Source of the DNA: an uncultured Bacilli bacterium
Lineage (GTDB): Bacteria > Bacillota_I > Bacilli_A > RF39 > UBA660
Length of the DNA: 40,863 bases
Assembly: GCA_947581765.1 (NCBI GenBank)
Contig: CANPVU010000012.1
Span: 1 to 40,863, forward strand
Direction: 5' to 3'
A model generated the notes under the pieces. It ran no database searches, was not told the DNA's origin, and worked only from the letters and a program-made list of their open reading frames with translations. The position numbers and the translations under genes were made by a program. Positions 1 through 9,988 of the stretch are shown here, in pieces; the stretch's first letter is position 1, and each line of letters starts with the position of its first letter.

Positions 1-77
1 CTAACGCTTAATCACGTTAACTCTGGTTAAATTCTTTATCAACTTTTTGGGTTCCACCCACTATTTGACAAAGAACC
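1..77 (-). mobile_element. Probable terminus of an ISL3-like insertion sequence, truncated by the window edge
   Basis: Minus strand from 77 reads GGTTCTTTGTCAAATAGTGGGTGGAACCC; its first 19 nt match 14/19 with the putative IS tip at 40691 (GGTTGTATTATAAATAGTG). No coding continuity. Confidence 0.5.
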
Positions 78-89
78 ATATTTCTTTCT

Positions 90-1847
90 TTAAGCTGTCC
101 AACGTCCAACAATATCTGCATTTGTAGAATATGGTTCTGGATTTGGAAGTGGCATTTTAACTATCATAGGTATACTAAATGCACGTCCAAATGCTACACA
201 AGTACCTGGTTGTAAACTCTTTTGTTTTTCCATAATTTCAGCACTCATATTAGGTAACATTTTTTCCATATATTCAAGGTCTCTAGGGTGAGTCATCTTA
301 AATATCAAGAAATTACTACACTGAGAAATAACTGTTTCAGATATTTCTACTGGTCTTTGTGATATTAAGAATAACAACATACCAAATTTACGACCTTCTT
401 TTGCGATACGTTCAAATATATTATATCCAAGTAAATAATTATCTATATCATTTTGAACATATCTATGAGATTCCTCTAATACTAAATGGAAAGGAATAGA
501 TGCTCTTTCATTTAATCTTTTTGTAAAATCAAAGAATAATTTTGAATATATTTTAACTATTGTCTTAGATAATCTATCATCTGCATCTTCCAAGTTAAAG
601 TTAACAATTTGTGCCTTACTATTGTTATATGTAACAAGACTGGCTATAAAATTTTCCATAGTTATATACTGTGGATAATTAAAGAATTCTTTACTTTCTC
701 CAACAGCTAAAGCATGTAATCTAACTTTTAAAGTAATTGCTTCATTATATAGATGATCATTACGTAATAATCCTTCAGAAATCAAAGTAAATTGTAATGC
801 TCTTTCCAAATCATCTAGTGTAAAGTAATGATTTGGAGTTGGCTCAAATCTCTCTAATTCTTCATCGATAAATGAAGTGATATACTGAGTAATTAATACA
901 CTTTCAGTAAATTGTCCTGATGTATCTATTAAGAAACATTCACGGAATTTACGTACATATCCAATACCTTGTACTGGTGCTTCCAAATTAAATTGTTTTG
1001 TAGAACAACTAGCTAAAATAGAGAATATATCATTTCTTTTACTTGCAGATGTTTGATTTGTATACATTATATCCATTATAGCTTTTGCTATCAAATGGTT
1101 TTTATATCTAGTACTTATATCTCCATCAGTTGCAAATACTCTAACTAATTTTACCATTCTTTCAATAATTGTTAATTGAGAATGCTTTTCAGCTTGTAAT
1201 AATAGTGCAAAATCATCTACAGTTAATAGCCAAAGTGGTATACGAAGTAATTCTCCTCCTTCTCTAAGTTGTGCCTTATTAGTAGTATAAAATTTAAAAT
1301 TATATGAAGGATTAATTCTATTTAATTCTCTAAAAGCATTATGATATTCACCATAAGCATCAAATATCATAAAATTTGCTCTAAATGGTACAAAGTTTGG
1401 ATTATAAAATAAACTTTGTATAAATCTTGCTACTCCATAAGATTTACCACTACCAGTATTACCAAATATAGCCATATGATTACTACATATTTCATTTATA
1501 TCTATGTTTATTTCTCTTTCATTATAAAGTGGACTAAGACCTAACATAAATGTTTTTTCAGTAGCACCACCCATAATAATGTCTAACTCTTTATCATTAA
1601 TTAATCTTGTAGATGCTGTTAAATTTGGTTTTCTTAAAACACCACCAATAAAACGCTCATCTGTTATTTCACCTAGAAATCTAATTTTCATTATCTCAGC
1701 AGAGATATCTTCTACTTCACCTAATATTCTCTTATCTTCATCCTCAAATACTACATGTCTATTCATTAAATTAACAAATGTCTCAGTTGTTTTTGGAACT
1801 TCAACATGTGCCATATTATCGCTAATATATACTATTTTTCCAAACAT
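90..1847 (-). CDS. HerA/DUF87-type ATPase
   Basis: 585 aa; N-terminal beta-barrel-like segment, Walker A GNTGSGKS, LVLEESHRYV Walker B-like, LISQRP motif typical of HerA/FtsK-like ATPases; RBS GGGTGAT before ATG. Confidence 0.85.
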   Translation of the reverse strand: MFGKIVYISDNMAHVEVPKTTETFVNLMNRHVVFEDEDKRILGEVEDISAEIMKIRFLGEITDERFIGGVLRKPNLTASTRLINDKELDIIMGGATEKTFMLGLSPLYNEREINIDINEICSNHMAIFGNTGSGKSYGVARFIQSLFYNPNFVPFRANFMIFDAYGEYHNAFRELNRINPSYNFKFYTTNKAQLREGGELLRIPLWLLTVDDFALLLQAEKHSQLTIIERMVKLVRVFATDGDISTRYKNHLIAKAIMDIMYTNQTSASKRNDIFSILASCSTKQFNLEAPVQGIGYVRKFRECFLIDTSGQFTESVLITQYITSFIDEELERFEPTPNHYFTLDDLERALQFTLISEGLLRNDHLYNEAITLKVRLHALAVGESKEFFNYPQYITMENFIASLVTYNNSKAQIVNFNLEDADDRLSKTIVKIYSKLFFDFTKRLNERASIPFHLVLEESHRYVQNDIDNYLLGYNIFERIAKEGRKFGMLLFLISQRPVEISETVISQCSNFLIFKMTHPRDLEYMEKMLPNMSAEIMEKQKSLQPGTCVAFGRAFSIPMIVKMPLPNPEPYSTNADIVGRWTA

Positions 1848-1865
1848 TTTATCACCCTTCTCATT

Positions 1866-2153
1866 CTATATTAAATCATATATTTTCTCTTTAGTAGTTT
1901 CATCTAAATCTTTAACTAGCTCTTTTATTTTGATAGATTTCTCATATAAATTTAATTTTTTTTCATAATATTCTAACTTTTCTATTATGACACCTAGTGT
2001 TTTATGAACAGCATTTCTACTTATTTCATAATTATCAGCTATTTCCTGTAGTGTTAAATTATCAAAGTAATAATCTTTAAAAAAGTTTTGTTGTTTATCT
2101 GTTAACAATTCACCATAATAGTCAAACAATATATTCAATCTAACATCTACCAT
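1866..2153 (-). CDS. ylxM: YlxM/p13-like SRP-associated HTH protein
   Basis: LLTDKQQNFFKDYYFDNLTLQEIADNYEISRNAVHKTL; located downstream of ftsY. Confidence 0.85.
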   Translation of the reverse strand: MVDVRLNILFDYYGELLTDKQQNFFKDYYFDNLTLQEIADNYEISRNAVHKTLGVIIEKLEYYEKKLNLYEKSIKIKELVKDLDETTKEKIYDLI

Positions 2154-2440
2154 ACTATATCTACTATTACACTACCTATAAGTATAACACTAAATGCTAA
2201 ATAAATATAGGTCATATACTTTCTTTTGTAAATTTTTTTATTATTATATGCCATAATCAACATTGTAAGAGCTAAAATTATCTGTATTATTAAAGTCATT
2301 ATATCATTTTTTATAAATATACTTGCTACAATTGTTCCAAATAAACATATTATTAAAAATAACTGTATATATAAACTGATATTTTTAAGTGAAAATGTTT
2401 TTATATCAAAAAATTCTACATTTCTCATACATTCCCTCAC
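2147..2440 (-). CDS. Small membrane protein of unknown function (ftsY-ylxM operon)
   Basis: Three predicted TM segments; overlaps the ends of ftsY and ylxM; GTG start or the internal ATG. Confidence 0.65.
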   Translation of the reverse strand: MRECMRNVEFFDIKTFSLKNISLYIQLFLIICLFGTIVASIFIKNDIMTLIIQIILALTMLIMAYNNKKIYKRKYMTYIYLAFSVILIGSVIVDIVW

Positions 2441-3417
2441 ATATCCTTAAATAGTCCATATATATATTTTTCTATATCAAATACTTGTAAATCTTTAGCA
2501 GTTTCACCGAGTCCCACATATTTAACTGGTATTCCAACAGCTTCCTTTATAGCAAGTACTATTCCGCCTTTTGCAGTACCATCTAATTTAGTTAATACAA
2601 TACCTGTTATATTAGTAATTTTTTGAAATTCTTTTGCTTGGCTTATACCATTTTGTCCAGTTGTTGCATCTATTACAAGTAAAGTCTCATGTGGAGCATC
2701 AGGAATAATCTTACTAATTACTTTATTTATTTTTTCAAGTTCATTCATTAAATTAGTTTTGTTTTGTAATCTACCTGCTGTATCTACTAATACTACATCA
2801 TAATTTTCCTCAACTGCCTTATTTACTCCATCAAATACTACACTAGCAGGATCAGCGTTTTCTTTATATATAACTGGACAATCAGTTCTTTGTCCCCACT
2901 CTACTATTTGTTCAACAGCACCAGCTCTAAATGTATCCCCAGCAACAAGTAAAACTTTTTTGCCTTCTTCTTTAAGTTTGCTAGCCAATTTTCCTATAGT
3001 AGTAGTTTTTCCTACTCCATTAACACCAACAAATAATATTACCGTAGGTGATGTTTGTGAATAATTTATTTTATTTACCATTATAGAGTTATCAACATAT
3101 ATAATAAACATTTCGTCTACTATAACTTCTTTTAAATCTTCGCTATTTTCTATATTTTCATGTTTAACACGTTTTTTTAACTTATCTATAAATTCCATGA
3201 CTGTATTTACACCTATATCAGCCATAATTAATATTTCTTCTAACTCTTCGAAATATTCTGGGCTAACCTTCTTATACTTAGAATTAAGTAAAGATATTTT
3301 AGAAACAAATTCTTTTCTACTTTTTTCTAATCCCTTGTCATATACTTCTACATCTTTTTTTTCTTCTACACTTTTATTAGAAGAGAACAAGTTTTTAAAC
3401 TTACTAAATAACCCCAT
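2437..3417 (-). CDS. ftsY: Signal recognition particle receptor FtsY
   Basis: [42 protein letters not shown] motifs. Confidence 0.96.
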   Translation of the reverse strand: MGLFSKFKNLFSSNKSVEEKKDVEVYDKGLEKSRKEFVSKISLLNSKYKKVSPEYFEELEEILIMADIGVNTVMEFIDKLKKRVKHENIENSEDLKEVIVDEMFIIYVDNSIMVNKINYSQTSPTVILFVGVNGVGKTTTIGKLASKLKEEGKKVLLVAGDTFRAGAVEQIVEWGQRTDCPVIYKENADPASVVFDGVNKAVEENYDVVLVDTAGRLQNKTNLMNELEKINKVISKIIPDAPHETLLVIDATTGQNGISQAKEFQKITNITGIVLTKLDGTAKGGIVLAIKEAVGIPVKYVGLGETAKDLQVFDIEKYIYGLFKDM

Positions 3418-3546
3418 ATCAAAACCTCCATTATATATACATTTTACTATAAATAATAAAATATTTAAAGTATTTTAATATTTATGTTCACAATATTCTA
3501 CTAATAATTTTATCATCTTAATTTTTATTAGTCAATAAACAAGAAG

Positions 3547-3575
3547 TAGACAAAATATTGAAAAAAAGGTATAAT
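3547..3575 (+). promoter_or_regulatory. Putative sigma-A-type promoter of the RNase J gene
   Basis: TAGACA - 17 nt - TATAAT upstream of the GAAAGGAG RBS and TTG start at 3617. Confidence 0.55.
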
Positions 3576-3616
3576 GTTATAGTTGAATTAAACCTCATTA
3601 GAAAGGAGAGAAAATT

Positions 3617-5296
3617 TTGAAGTTTTTAAATAGTGGAGATACGAAAGTATTTGCCCTAGGTGGCTTAGGTGAAGTTGGAAAAAATATGTATTGTATTATG
3701 ACAGATAATGAAATAATAATTACTGATGTCGGTATTACTTTTCCATCAAATGAGCTACCAGGAATTGATTATATAATTCCTGACTTTACTTTTTTAAAGA
3801 AAAACGAAAATAAAATAAAAGCACTTTTTATAACTCACGGGCATGAAGATCATATAGGAGGTATACCTTATTTATTACAAACAATTAATATACCTGCAAT
3901 ATATGCTCCTAATCAAGCTATTGGACTAATTAGAAAAAAATTAGAAGATAGAGATATTAAATATAAAAATTTATTTGTTTATACAGAAAAATCTAAAATT
4001 AAATTTAAAACTATGAGTGTTGAATTTTTTAGAACAACTCACTCCATACCAGATTCTCATGGTATAGCTATTACAACACCAAATGGAGTTATTGTTACTA
4101 CGGGTGATTTTAAATTTGACTTAACACCAATAGGACCTATGTCTAATTTACAAAAAATGGCTGCTATTGGTGCTAAAGGAGTTACATTATTATTAAGTGA
4201 TAGTACTAATGCATTAAATCCTGGATTTAGTATTAGTGAATCTCAGGTAGATGAAACACTATCTGAAATATTTTTAGAACATACTGGTAGAATTATAATA
4301 GCAACTTTTGCATCTAATATATATAGATTAAAACATATAGTAGATACATGCAAAAGAAATAATCGTAAAATTGCTATATTCGGTAGAAGTATGGAAAATA
4401 ACATTGAAATATCATTAAATGAGGGATATATTAAACATAAAGAAATATTTGTTACTCCAGAAGAAGCAAATTTACTTTCTCCTGATAAAGTATGTTTATT
4501 ATGTACGGGTTCTCAAGGTGAACCACTTGCTGCTTTATCTAGAATAGCTAATGGTAATCACCGTCAAATAAAATTACAACCTGATGATTTAGTAATATTT
4601 TCATCTTCTGCAATACCAGGTAATGCACTTAGTATTTCTAAGGTAATTAATAAGTTATACTTACAAGGTGTTAAAGTATGTACTAATACATCACTTTCTG
4701 ATATTCACACATCAGGTCATGGTAATCAAGAAGAATTAAAACTAATGTTAAGATTAATAAATCCTAAATATTTTATGCCATTTCATGGTGAATATAGAAT
4801 GTTAAAACAACACGCTGATTTAGCTGTTGAATGTGGTATTCCAAGAGAAAATACATTTATTTTAAAAAATGGAGATGTATTATCCATTTATAAAGGTAAT
4901 GTAAAAAAAGATGGAAATGTTATAGCTGGTGATGTTTATATAGATGGTAATCGTATTGGAGAAATTGGTTCTGCAGTTATGAAAGATAGAAAATTAATGT
5001 CTAGTGATGGTATTGTAGTTGTTATAGCAAATATAGATACAGCTAACAATAAATTACTTGGCAGTTGCAATATAACATCTCGTGGATTCGTACTTATTCA
5101 AGAAAATATAGAATTTTTAAAGCAATTAGAAACTATAAGTAATAAAGCAATATTAAGTAAAATAAATAAACATGTAAATTATAGTGAAGTAAAAAGTGAA
5201 ATTGTAAGTCAATTATCGAATTATATATATGAAAAAACTGGTAGAAATCCAATTATACTACCTGTTATTATGGATATTAAAAGAGAAGCTAACTAA
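3617..5296 (+). CDS. rnj: Ribonuclease J
   Basis: GGLGEVGKNMY, ITHGHEDHIGG, MPFHGEYRML; full-length 559 aa, TTG start. Confidence 0.95.
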   Translation: MKFLNSGDTKVFALGGLGEVGKNMYCIMTDNEIIITDVGITFPSNELPGIDYIIPDFTFLKKNENKIKALFITHGHEDHIGGIPYLLQTINIPAIYAPNQAIGLIRKKLEDRDIKYKNLFVYTEKSKIKFKTMSVEFFRTTHSIPDSHGIAITTPNGVIVTTGDFKFDLTPIGPMSNLQKMAAIGAKGVTLLLSDSTNALNPGFSISESQVDETLSEIFLEHTGRIIIATFASNIYRLKHIVDTCKRNNRKIAIFGRSMENNIEISLNEGYIKHKEIFVTPEEANLLSPDKVCLLCTGSQGEPLAALSRIANGNHRQIKLQPDDLVIFSSSAIPGNALSISKVINKLYLQGVKVCTNTSLSDIHTSGHGNQEELKLMLRLINPKYFMPFHGEYRMLKQHADLAVECGIPRENTFILKNGDVLSIYKGNVKKDGNVIAGDVYIDGNRIGEIGSAVMKDRKLMSSDGIVVVIANIDTANNKLLGSCNITSRGFVLIQENIEFLKQLETISNKAILSKINKHVNYSEVKSEIVSQLSNYIYEKTGRNPIILPVIMDIKREAN

Positions 5297-5310
5297 GCTT
5301 CTCTTCTTTT
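5281..5310. terminator. Bidirectional hairpin terminator between convergent rnj and sortase genes
   Basis: AAGAGAAGCT-aacta-AGCTTCTCTT flanked by T/A tracts, lying inside both CDS 3' ends. Confidence 0.7.
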
Positions 5311-5891
5311 GTTAATGTCGATATTATAACTAACTGTTTATCTATCCCTTTACATGTAACAAGTGTTAAAGTTTTATTATCTTTATTTGATTCTAGTGCT
5401 AAAGTACCATTTTTCTTTATCTCATATATATCAGAAACATTATATGTATATTTAACATTATTATAATATAAATATATACTATCTTTAATATTTAATTTAT
5501 ATAAATTTTTAAAATAAGCATTAGATGGTGCACCACTATGTCCTACAATTATTACAGTACTATTCTTCTTATCAGGCATATCTGAACTATCTAAAAAAAT
5601 AATATTCTTAGATAATTCGTTTTCTGGACTATCCTGTTTATATAATCCCCTCTTAAATTTAATTTTCGGTATTTCTAAAATAGAAATATACTTTTCTTCT
5701 TTATTTGTTATTTGATTACTGTTATTACTTGTAACAATATTACTTTTACTAAAATATTCCCCTATTAAAAGTTCATTATGTGATAAATCCTTTAAAGTAT
5801 TATATTTATCAAAGCAAAAATAACTTATACCATATCCAATAAATAACAAACTAATGCACGAAATACTTTTTCTTACCATATAACAATCCAA
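5289..5891 (-). CDS. Sortase family protein
   Basis: N-terminal TM, IIVGHSG (catalytic His), TLVTC (catalytic Cys); overlaps the upstream adhesin gene. Start could be the internal MVRKS. Confidence 0.85.
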   Translation of the reverse strand: MDCYMVRKSISCISLLFIGYGISYFCFDKYNTLKDLSHNELLIGEYFSKSNIVTSNNSNQITNKEEKYISILEIPKIKFKRGLYKQDSPENELSKNIIFLDSSDMPDKKNSTVIIVGHSGAPSNAYFKNLYKLNIKDSIYLYYNNVKYTYNVSDIYEIKKNGTLALESNKDNKTLTLVTCKGIDKQLVIISTLTKEEKLS

Positions 5892-7533
5892 TTAAACCAA
5901 TAACTATAAATATAAAACCATGTATATCTTGTCTTAACAAAGTATCTGGTACTTTTATAATTAACATATCATCTGTTAAATTAATTACCTTATCATCGTT
6001 ACTATTTATATCTATGTTATATATTTTACTATCTAACTTATATCCCTTTGGAGCTTCTAATTCTTTTAATGTATATTCTCCAAATGGTAATTCTATAGTA
6101 GCAATTCCATCTTTATTAGTAGTGACTTTACTAATTAATTTATCACTTTTATATATTCCATATGTTGCACCCACTAATTTTTCATGTGTACTACTACTTT
6201 CTTTATTTATTATAACTTTAACTAATATTTTATCATCTAATAAATCGATAAATTGTTCTTTATCCTCACTTACTTTAAAGTTATATACTTTATCATCTAA
6301 TTTATATCCAATTGGTGCTTCTAATTCTTTTAATGTATACTCTCCAAATGGTAATTCTATAGTAGCAATTCCATCTTCATTAGTAGTAACTTTACTAATT
6401 AATTTATCACTTTTGTATATTCCATATGTTGCACCTACTAACTTTTCATGTGTATTACTATCTTCTTTATTTATATTTACTTTTACTTGTATTATATCAT
6501 CTACTAAATTAAATTCTTTTACTAAATTATCTTTATTTATTTCAAAACTATATACTTTATTATCTAATTTATACCCAATTGGAGCTTCTAATTCCTTAAG
6601 CGTATAACTTCCACTTGGAAGGGAAATAGAAACAGTATCTGTACTACTAGTAGTAACCTTTTTTACTAATTCACTACCTTTATATACTCCGTATATAGCA
6701 CCACCTACCCTAGTATTATTTTTATCTCTTTTATTGATTTTAACTTCTCCATTATATGTAGTTATTTTAAAACTATATTCTTTATTATAAATACCACTAT
6801 TACCTGGTACAATTACATTTTGACTATCTACATTATGATAAAGTCTAAAATCATTTTCATATCGTTTATTATGTTTACTAAGTTTTATATTATAACTATC
6901 ATTAGATAAATTACTAAAATATAATTTATTATCTTTAATAGTATATTTAGCATCACTTTCTATATCATAATTACTTAAATTTATATTACTTTCTATTACT
7001 AAATCTTCTCCTAATAAAACATTATAAACAGATTTAAAATTTGGAACCTCATTATGTTCTTTAATTAAACTTTCTATTTCGTTTATTTCATTTTTATATA
7101 AATCCTTCTTAGCTCCACCTTTTGTAGATGTAAAATATATATCTGCTTTTTTATCTGCTTCTTTCCATATCATATATTGTGTTACTCCATACCATTTTTC
7201 TCCAGTATGATTTCCATAACCATATCCATAATATATAATTAAATTAATTCTATCTAATTGTTCTTGTGTTAATCCATATTTTTTAGGATCATTTTCATAT
7301 GTATATGTTACATCATTTTGTAGTAATACAAAAGGTTCTAGACAATATACATATGCATTATCACTTCGTCTTTTTATTATATATGGATTTGCAGATCTAG
7401 TCTGCTCACTATTTATTTTAGTTATCCACATATCTTCTACTTTTTCATTATCATAATAAAACTTATTATCATCTTTAGCATACACAGGAATGCATATCAA
7501 CATTAACAATAAACTTAAAATAAATTTTCTCAT
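5851..7533 (-). CDS. Cell-surface thioester-domain adhesin with three Cna_B/SpaA-like repeats and an LPxTG-like anchor (VPDTL)
   Basis: Signal peptide; YCLEP ... TQYMIW thioester-domain Cys/Gln motifs; three YTLKELEAPxGYKLD repeats; C-terminal VPDTL-TM-KKK. Confidence 0.85.
   Translation of the reverse strand: MRKFILSLLLMLICIPVYAKDDNKFYYDNEKVEDMWITKINSEQTRSANPYIIKRRSDNAYVYCLEPFVLLQNDVTYTYENDPKKYGLTQEQLDRINLIIYYGYGYGNHTGEKWYGVTQYMIWKEADKKADIYFTSTKGGAKKDLYKNEINEIESLIKEHNEVPNFKSVYNVLLGEDLVIESNINLSNYDIESDAKYTIKDNKLYFSNLSNDSYNIKLSKHNKRYENDFRLYHNVDSQNVIVPGNSGIYNKEYSFKITTYNGEVKINKRDKNNTRVGGAIYGVYKGSELVKKVTTSSTDTVSISLPSGSYTLKELEAPIGYKLDNKVYSFEINKDNLVKEFNLVDDIIQVKVNINKEDSNTHEKLVGATYGIYKSDKLISKVTTNEDGIATIELPFGEYTLKELEAPIGYKLDDKVYNFKVSEDKEQFIDLLDDKILVKVIINKESSSTHEKLVGATYGIYKSDKLISKVTTNKDGIATIELPFGEYTLKELEAPKGYKLDSKIYNIDINSNDDKVINLTDDMLIIKVPDTLLRQDIHGFIFIVIGLIGLLYGKKKYFVH
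6051..6640 (-). repeat. Tandem Cna_B-encoding repeats, period about 264-267 bp
   Basis: 'gagcttctaattc' type units recur at 6051, 6315 and 6582; the first two are near-identical over about 130 nt. Confidence 0.8.
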
Positions 7534-7683
7534 TTCTACCTCCTACTATATTATTATTTAAAACTTTTTAATTTCCTTTTTTTAGTTTAAATTTTTTTTA
7601 ATTTAACAAAAAAAGATATTTAACACTATATTAAATACCTTTAACTTCTAATAACAACACTAAAATTTTTACATTTTATCATT

Positions 7684-8292
7684 TCATATTTTTATACCAT
7701 ATTCTCTTAATATTTTTTGCTTATTTTCTTTTGTTTTACCAACTAAAACATTTGGATTTTTTTCTAGAATAATATTACTAAAATCATACGTTTTTATATC
7801 ATTCCTTATTGAATCACGCACTAATATATAAAACCAGTACTTTTTTTTATTATTCAAAACTATTGTCAATACCTCATTTTTTCTTATAGTATTATGTTCA
7901 AGTATTTTTTCTTTATATATTAAAACTATATCTTCATATTTAATCTTTTCAATATAATTTCCAATACTAATTATACAATCTTCAGTTATCACATAGTTTT
8001 CTTTGCTATAAAAAATTGAATTATTTAAGCTCATTTCTAGCTCTTCAAATTTATTTTTATTAAATTTATTATAATAATTATATGCTTTAAATTTACTAAA
8101 TAAAATAGTTATATAAAAAATACTACATATAATTATACAAAAGCATTTTTCATTATCTTTTATAAAAAGGATAATAAAAATACAGAAAAATACAAAAAAA
8201 AGTATTAGATTGAATATATCCTTTTTTAATATATTTTTTTTATCATTTAATATATCACTTAAACTTATTTTCATTCTAAAGTATGTCTCCAA
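7684..8292 (-). CDS. Two-TM YcxB-like membrane protein
   Basis: IKYEDIVLIYKEK and NPNVLVGKTKENKQKILREYGI; paralogous to 10565..11242. Confidence 0.6.
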   Translation of the reverse strand: METYFRMKISLSDILNDKKNILKKDIFNLILFFVFFCIFIILFIKDNEKCFCIIICSIFYITILFSKFKAYNYYNKFNKNKFEELEMSLNNSIFYSKENYVITEDCIISIGNYIEKIKYEDIVLIYKEKILEHNTIRKNEVLTIVLNNKKKYWFYILVRDSIRNDIKTYDFSNIILEKNPNVLVGKTKENKQKILREYGIKI

Positions 8293-8330
8293 TCTATAAA
8301 ATAATAAATTGTTATTTCAAAATGAAATGA

Positions 8331-8507
8331 TTATTTAATAATTAAAATAAATATTATTATAAGAAAAATATAATATACTATTTTACTTGAAATCATATCA
8401 CTTATAAGATAAGTTACTAACATGATAGTAATTATAGATATTAAAAAATCTATTAAAAATGAAAATATAGATTTTTTATTAAGAATAGAATTTTTTATAT
8501 AAACACA
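8331..8507 (-). pseudogene. Possible decayed membrane-protein fragment (RDD-like?)
   Basis: Open frame without ATG preceded by TGA: CVYIKNSILNKKSIFSFLIDFLISIITMLVTYLISDMISSKIVYYIFLIIIFILIIK*. Confidence 0.35.
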
Positions 8508-8538
8508 TCAAGCAATAATATCATAAATAATATATAAA

Positions 8539-9501
8539 CTATTTATATAATCTATAACTAGAATTATCAAATGCTACTATAGGAATAAATATTTGTGGAA
8601 GAAATGCAACTAAAAAACTTATCCCATCATCTTTACCTAATACTTTTCCAAGACGATATCCAAATATAAATATACATACAATATTTACAATAGGTATAAG
8701 TAATAAAATACCATATATTTTTTTACCAAATAAATCTTCACCTAAACACAATAAATTATATATTGGTATTAATGCTACCCATCCTTTTCTACCAAATTTA
8801 ATATTTAATTTCCACCAACTTATAATTAGTAATATAGACCAAAAAAATAATGCAATATATAATGGTGTAAAGCTTTCAAAGAAACCATCATCAATATAAT
8901 ATCCTAAATCCTCTCTAATAGATATTGCTTCTTCTTTATGATCTGATGTTACAGATAGATATAATATACTATCATCATACATAGAAACTACATTATAAAA
9001 TTTACCTTCTGTTATATACTCATTATAATTATAATTAGTTATATATGAATATGAATAAAGTCCTTGCATATCTTTTATTTGACTTTTTAAATTTTCAAAA
9101 TATTTATTTCTACTATTTTCATCTGGAACAATCATATAACCAATAGCATAGTCACAAGAACCTTCTATTGTAGAATAAAAAAATTCAACATCACTAGGAT
9201 TATTCTCATCTAAATTATTAGATGTCTTACATCCCATACTTTCAACATAAGATATAAAGTTATCAGGTTCTAATTTTTTTACATTTTTGAAACCTTTATA
9301 CGTACCTATAATAAACAAAAAAAATGGCATTATCAGTAAAACTGCAAGTATTGAAAAATAAGTTATAAGAAATATTTTTGATTTCTTATTCATTTTAGTT
9401 TTATTTTTATATAATATACTTCCACAATTAGTACAAAAATTTAAATTTTCATTTACATGAAACCCACAATTATTACAATTCATACACACACTTCCTATCA
9501 T
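8539..9501 (-). CDS. Zinc-ribbon membrane protein with DUF5684-like C-terminal domain
   Basis: MNCNNCGFHVNENLNFCTNCGSIL; WWKLNIKFGRKGWVALIPIYNLLCL. Confidence 0.7.
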   Translation of the reverse strand: MIGSVCMNCNNCGFHVNENLNFCTNCGSILYKNKTKMNKKSKIFLITYFSILAVLLIMPFFLFIIGTYKGFKNVKKLEPDNFISYVESMGCKTSNNLDENNPSDVEFFYSTIEGSCDYAIGYMIVPDENSRNKYFENLKSQIKDMQGLYSYSYITNYNYNEYITEGKFYNVVSMYDDSILYLSVTSDHKEEAISIREDLGYYIDDGFFESFTPLYIALFFWSILLIISWWKLNIKFGRKGWVALIPIYNLLCLGEDLFGKKIYGILLLIPIVNIVCIFIFGYRLGKVLGKDDGISFLVAFLPQIFIPIVAFDNSSYRLYK

Positions 9502-9553
9502 TTTAAAAATTATTTACAAATTTTTTTCTAAATTAATTTTATATTTATTATAA

Positions 9554-9985
9554 TTATTGGTTATTATTGGTTTCACAAACAGTAGTTTTCAAAATCAAAT
9601 CACAAATTCTAGTATTAAATAATACAATTAATAGAAAATCAAAAAACATTAATACAGGATAATAAAATATATTTCTTAAAATTAAAATGTACCATTTAAC
9701 CTTAGTTCCATCTTTCATAACTACTTTTAATCCCAATATTCTTTTACCTATGCTAGCATTTCGAAAAACAAAATCTTTTAATAAGAAATATAAACAACAT
9801 AATGTATAGTCTAAACAACTCCATAAATCTTGATTTAAAGGATATTCTAAAATATTAAATCGAATAAAAAACAATATATATCGTATTAAATATAAATAAA
9901 TCAGCATATCTATTGTGGATGCTAACAATCTTTTATTAATAACAAAATAAAATTTAGATATTTGTTCTTTCATAATCATAATCAA
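9554..9985 (-). CDS. RDD family membrane protein
   Basis: KRLLASTIDMLIYLYL and GKRILGLKVVMKDG typical of RDD proteins. Confidence 0.75.
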   Translation of the reverse strand: MIMIMKEQISKFYFVINKRLLASTIDMLIYLYLIRYILFFIRFNILEYPLNQDLWSCLDYTLCCLYFLLKDFVFRNASIGKRILGLKVVMKDGTKVKWYILILRNIFYYPVLMFFDFLLIVLFNTRICDLILKTTVCETNNNQ

Positions 9986-9988
9986 TCA

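Noticed and set aside
90-1847. HerA as part of a SIR2-HerA or similar anti-phage system
   Set aside because: No SIR2, DUF4297 or nuclease partner adjacent within the window; located in the ftsY-ylxM operon instead.
1579-1968. 129-aa + strand ORF opposite herA/ylxM
   Set aside because: Antisense to two well supported genes; low-complexity hydrophobic translation typical of AT-rich shadows.
3354-3362. Poly-T run in ftsY as a phase-variable tract
   Set aside because: Such A/T runs are common in this AT-rich sequence and ftsY is essential; encodes an EEKK linker.
3197-3478. Other short antisense or intergenic ORFs in the track (also 10260, 12355, 12719, 15327, 28145)
   Set aside because: Overlap better-supported genes or lack RBS and recognisable domain features.
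6014-6607. 197-aa + strand ORF opposite the Cna_B adhesin
   Set aside because: Antisense shadow of the repeats; repetitive translation follows the minus-strand repeat units and there is no independent RBS.
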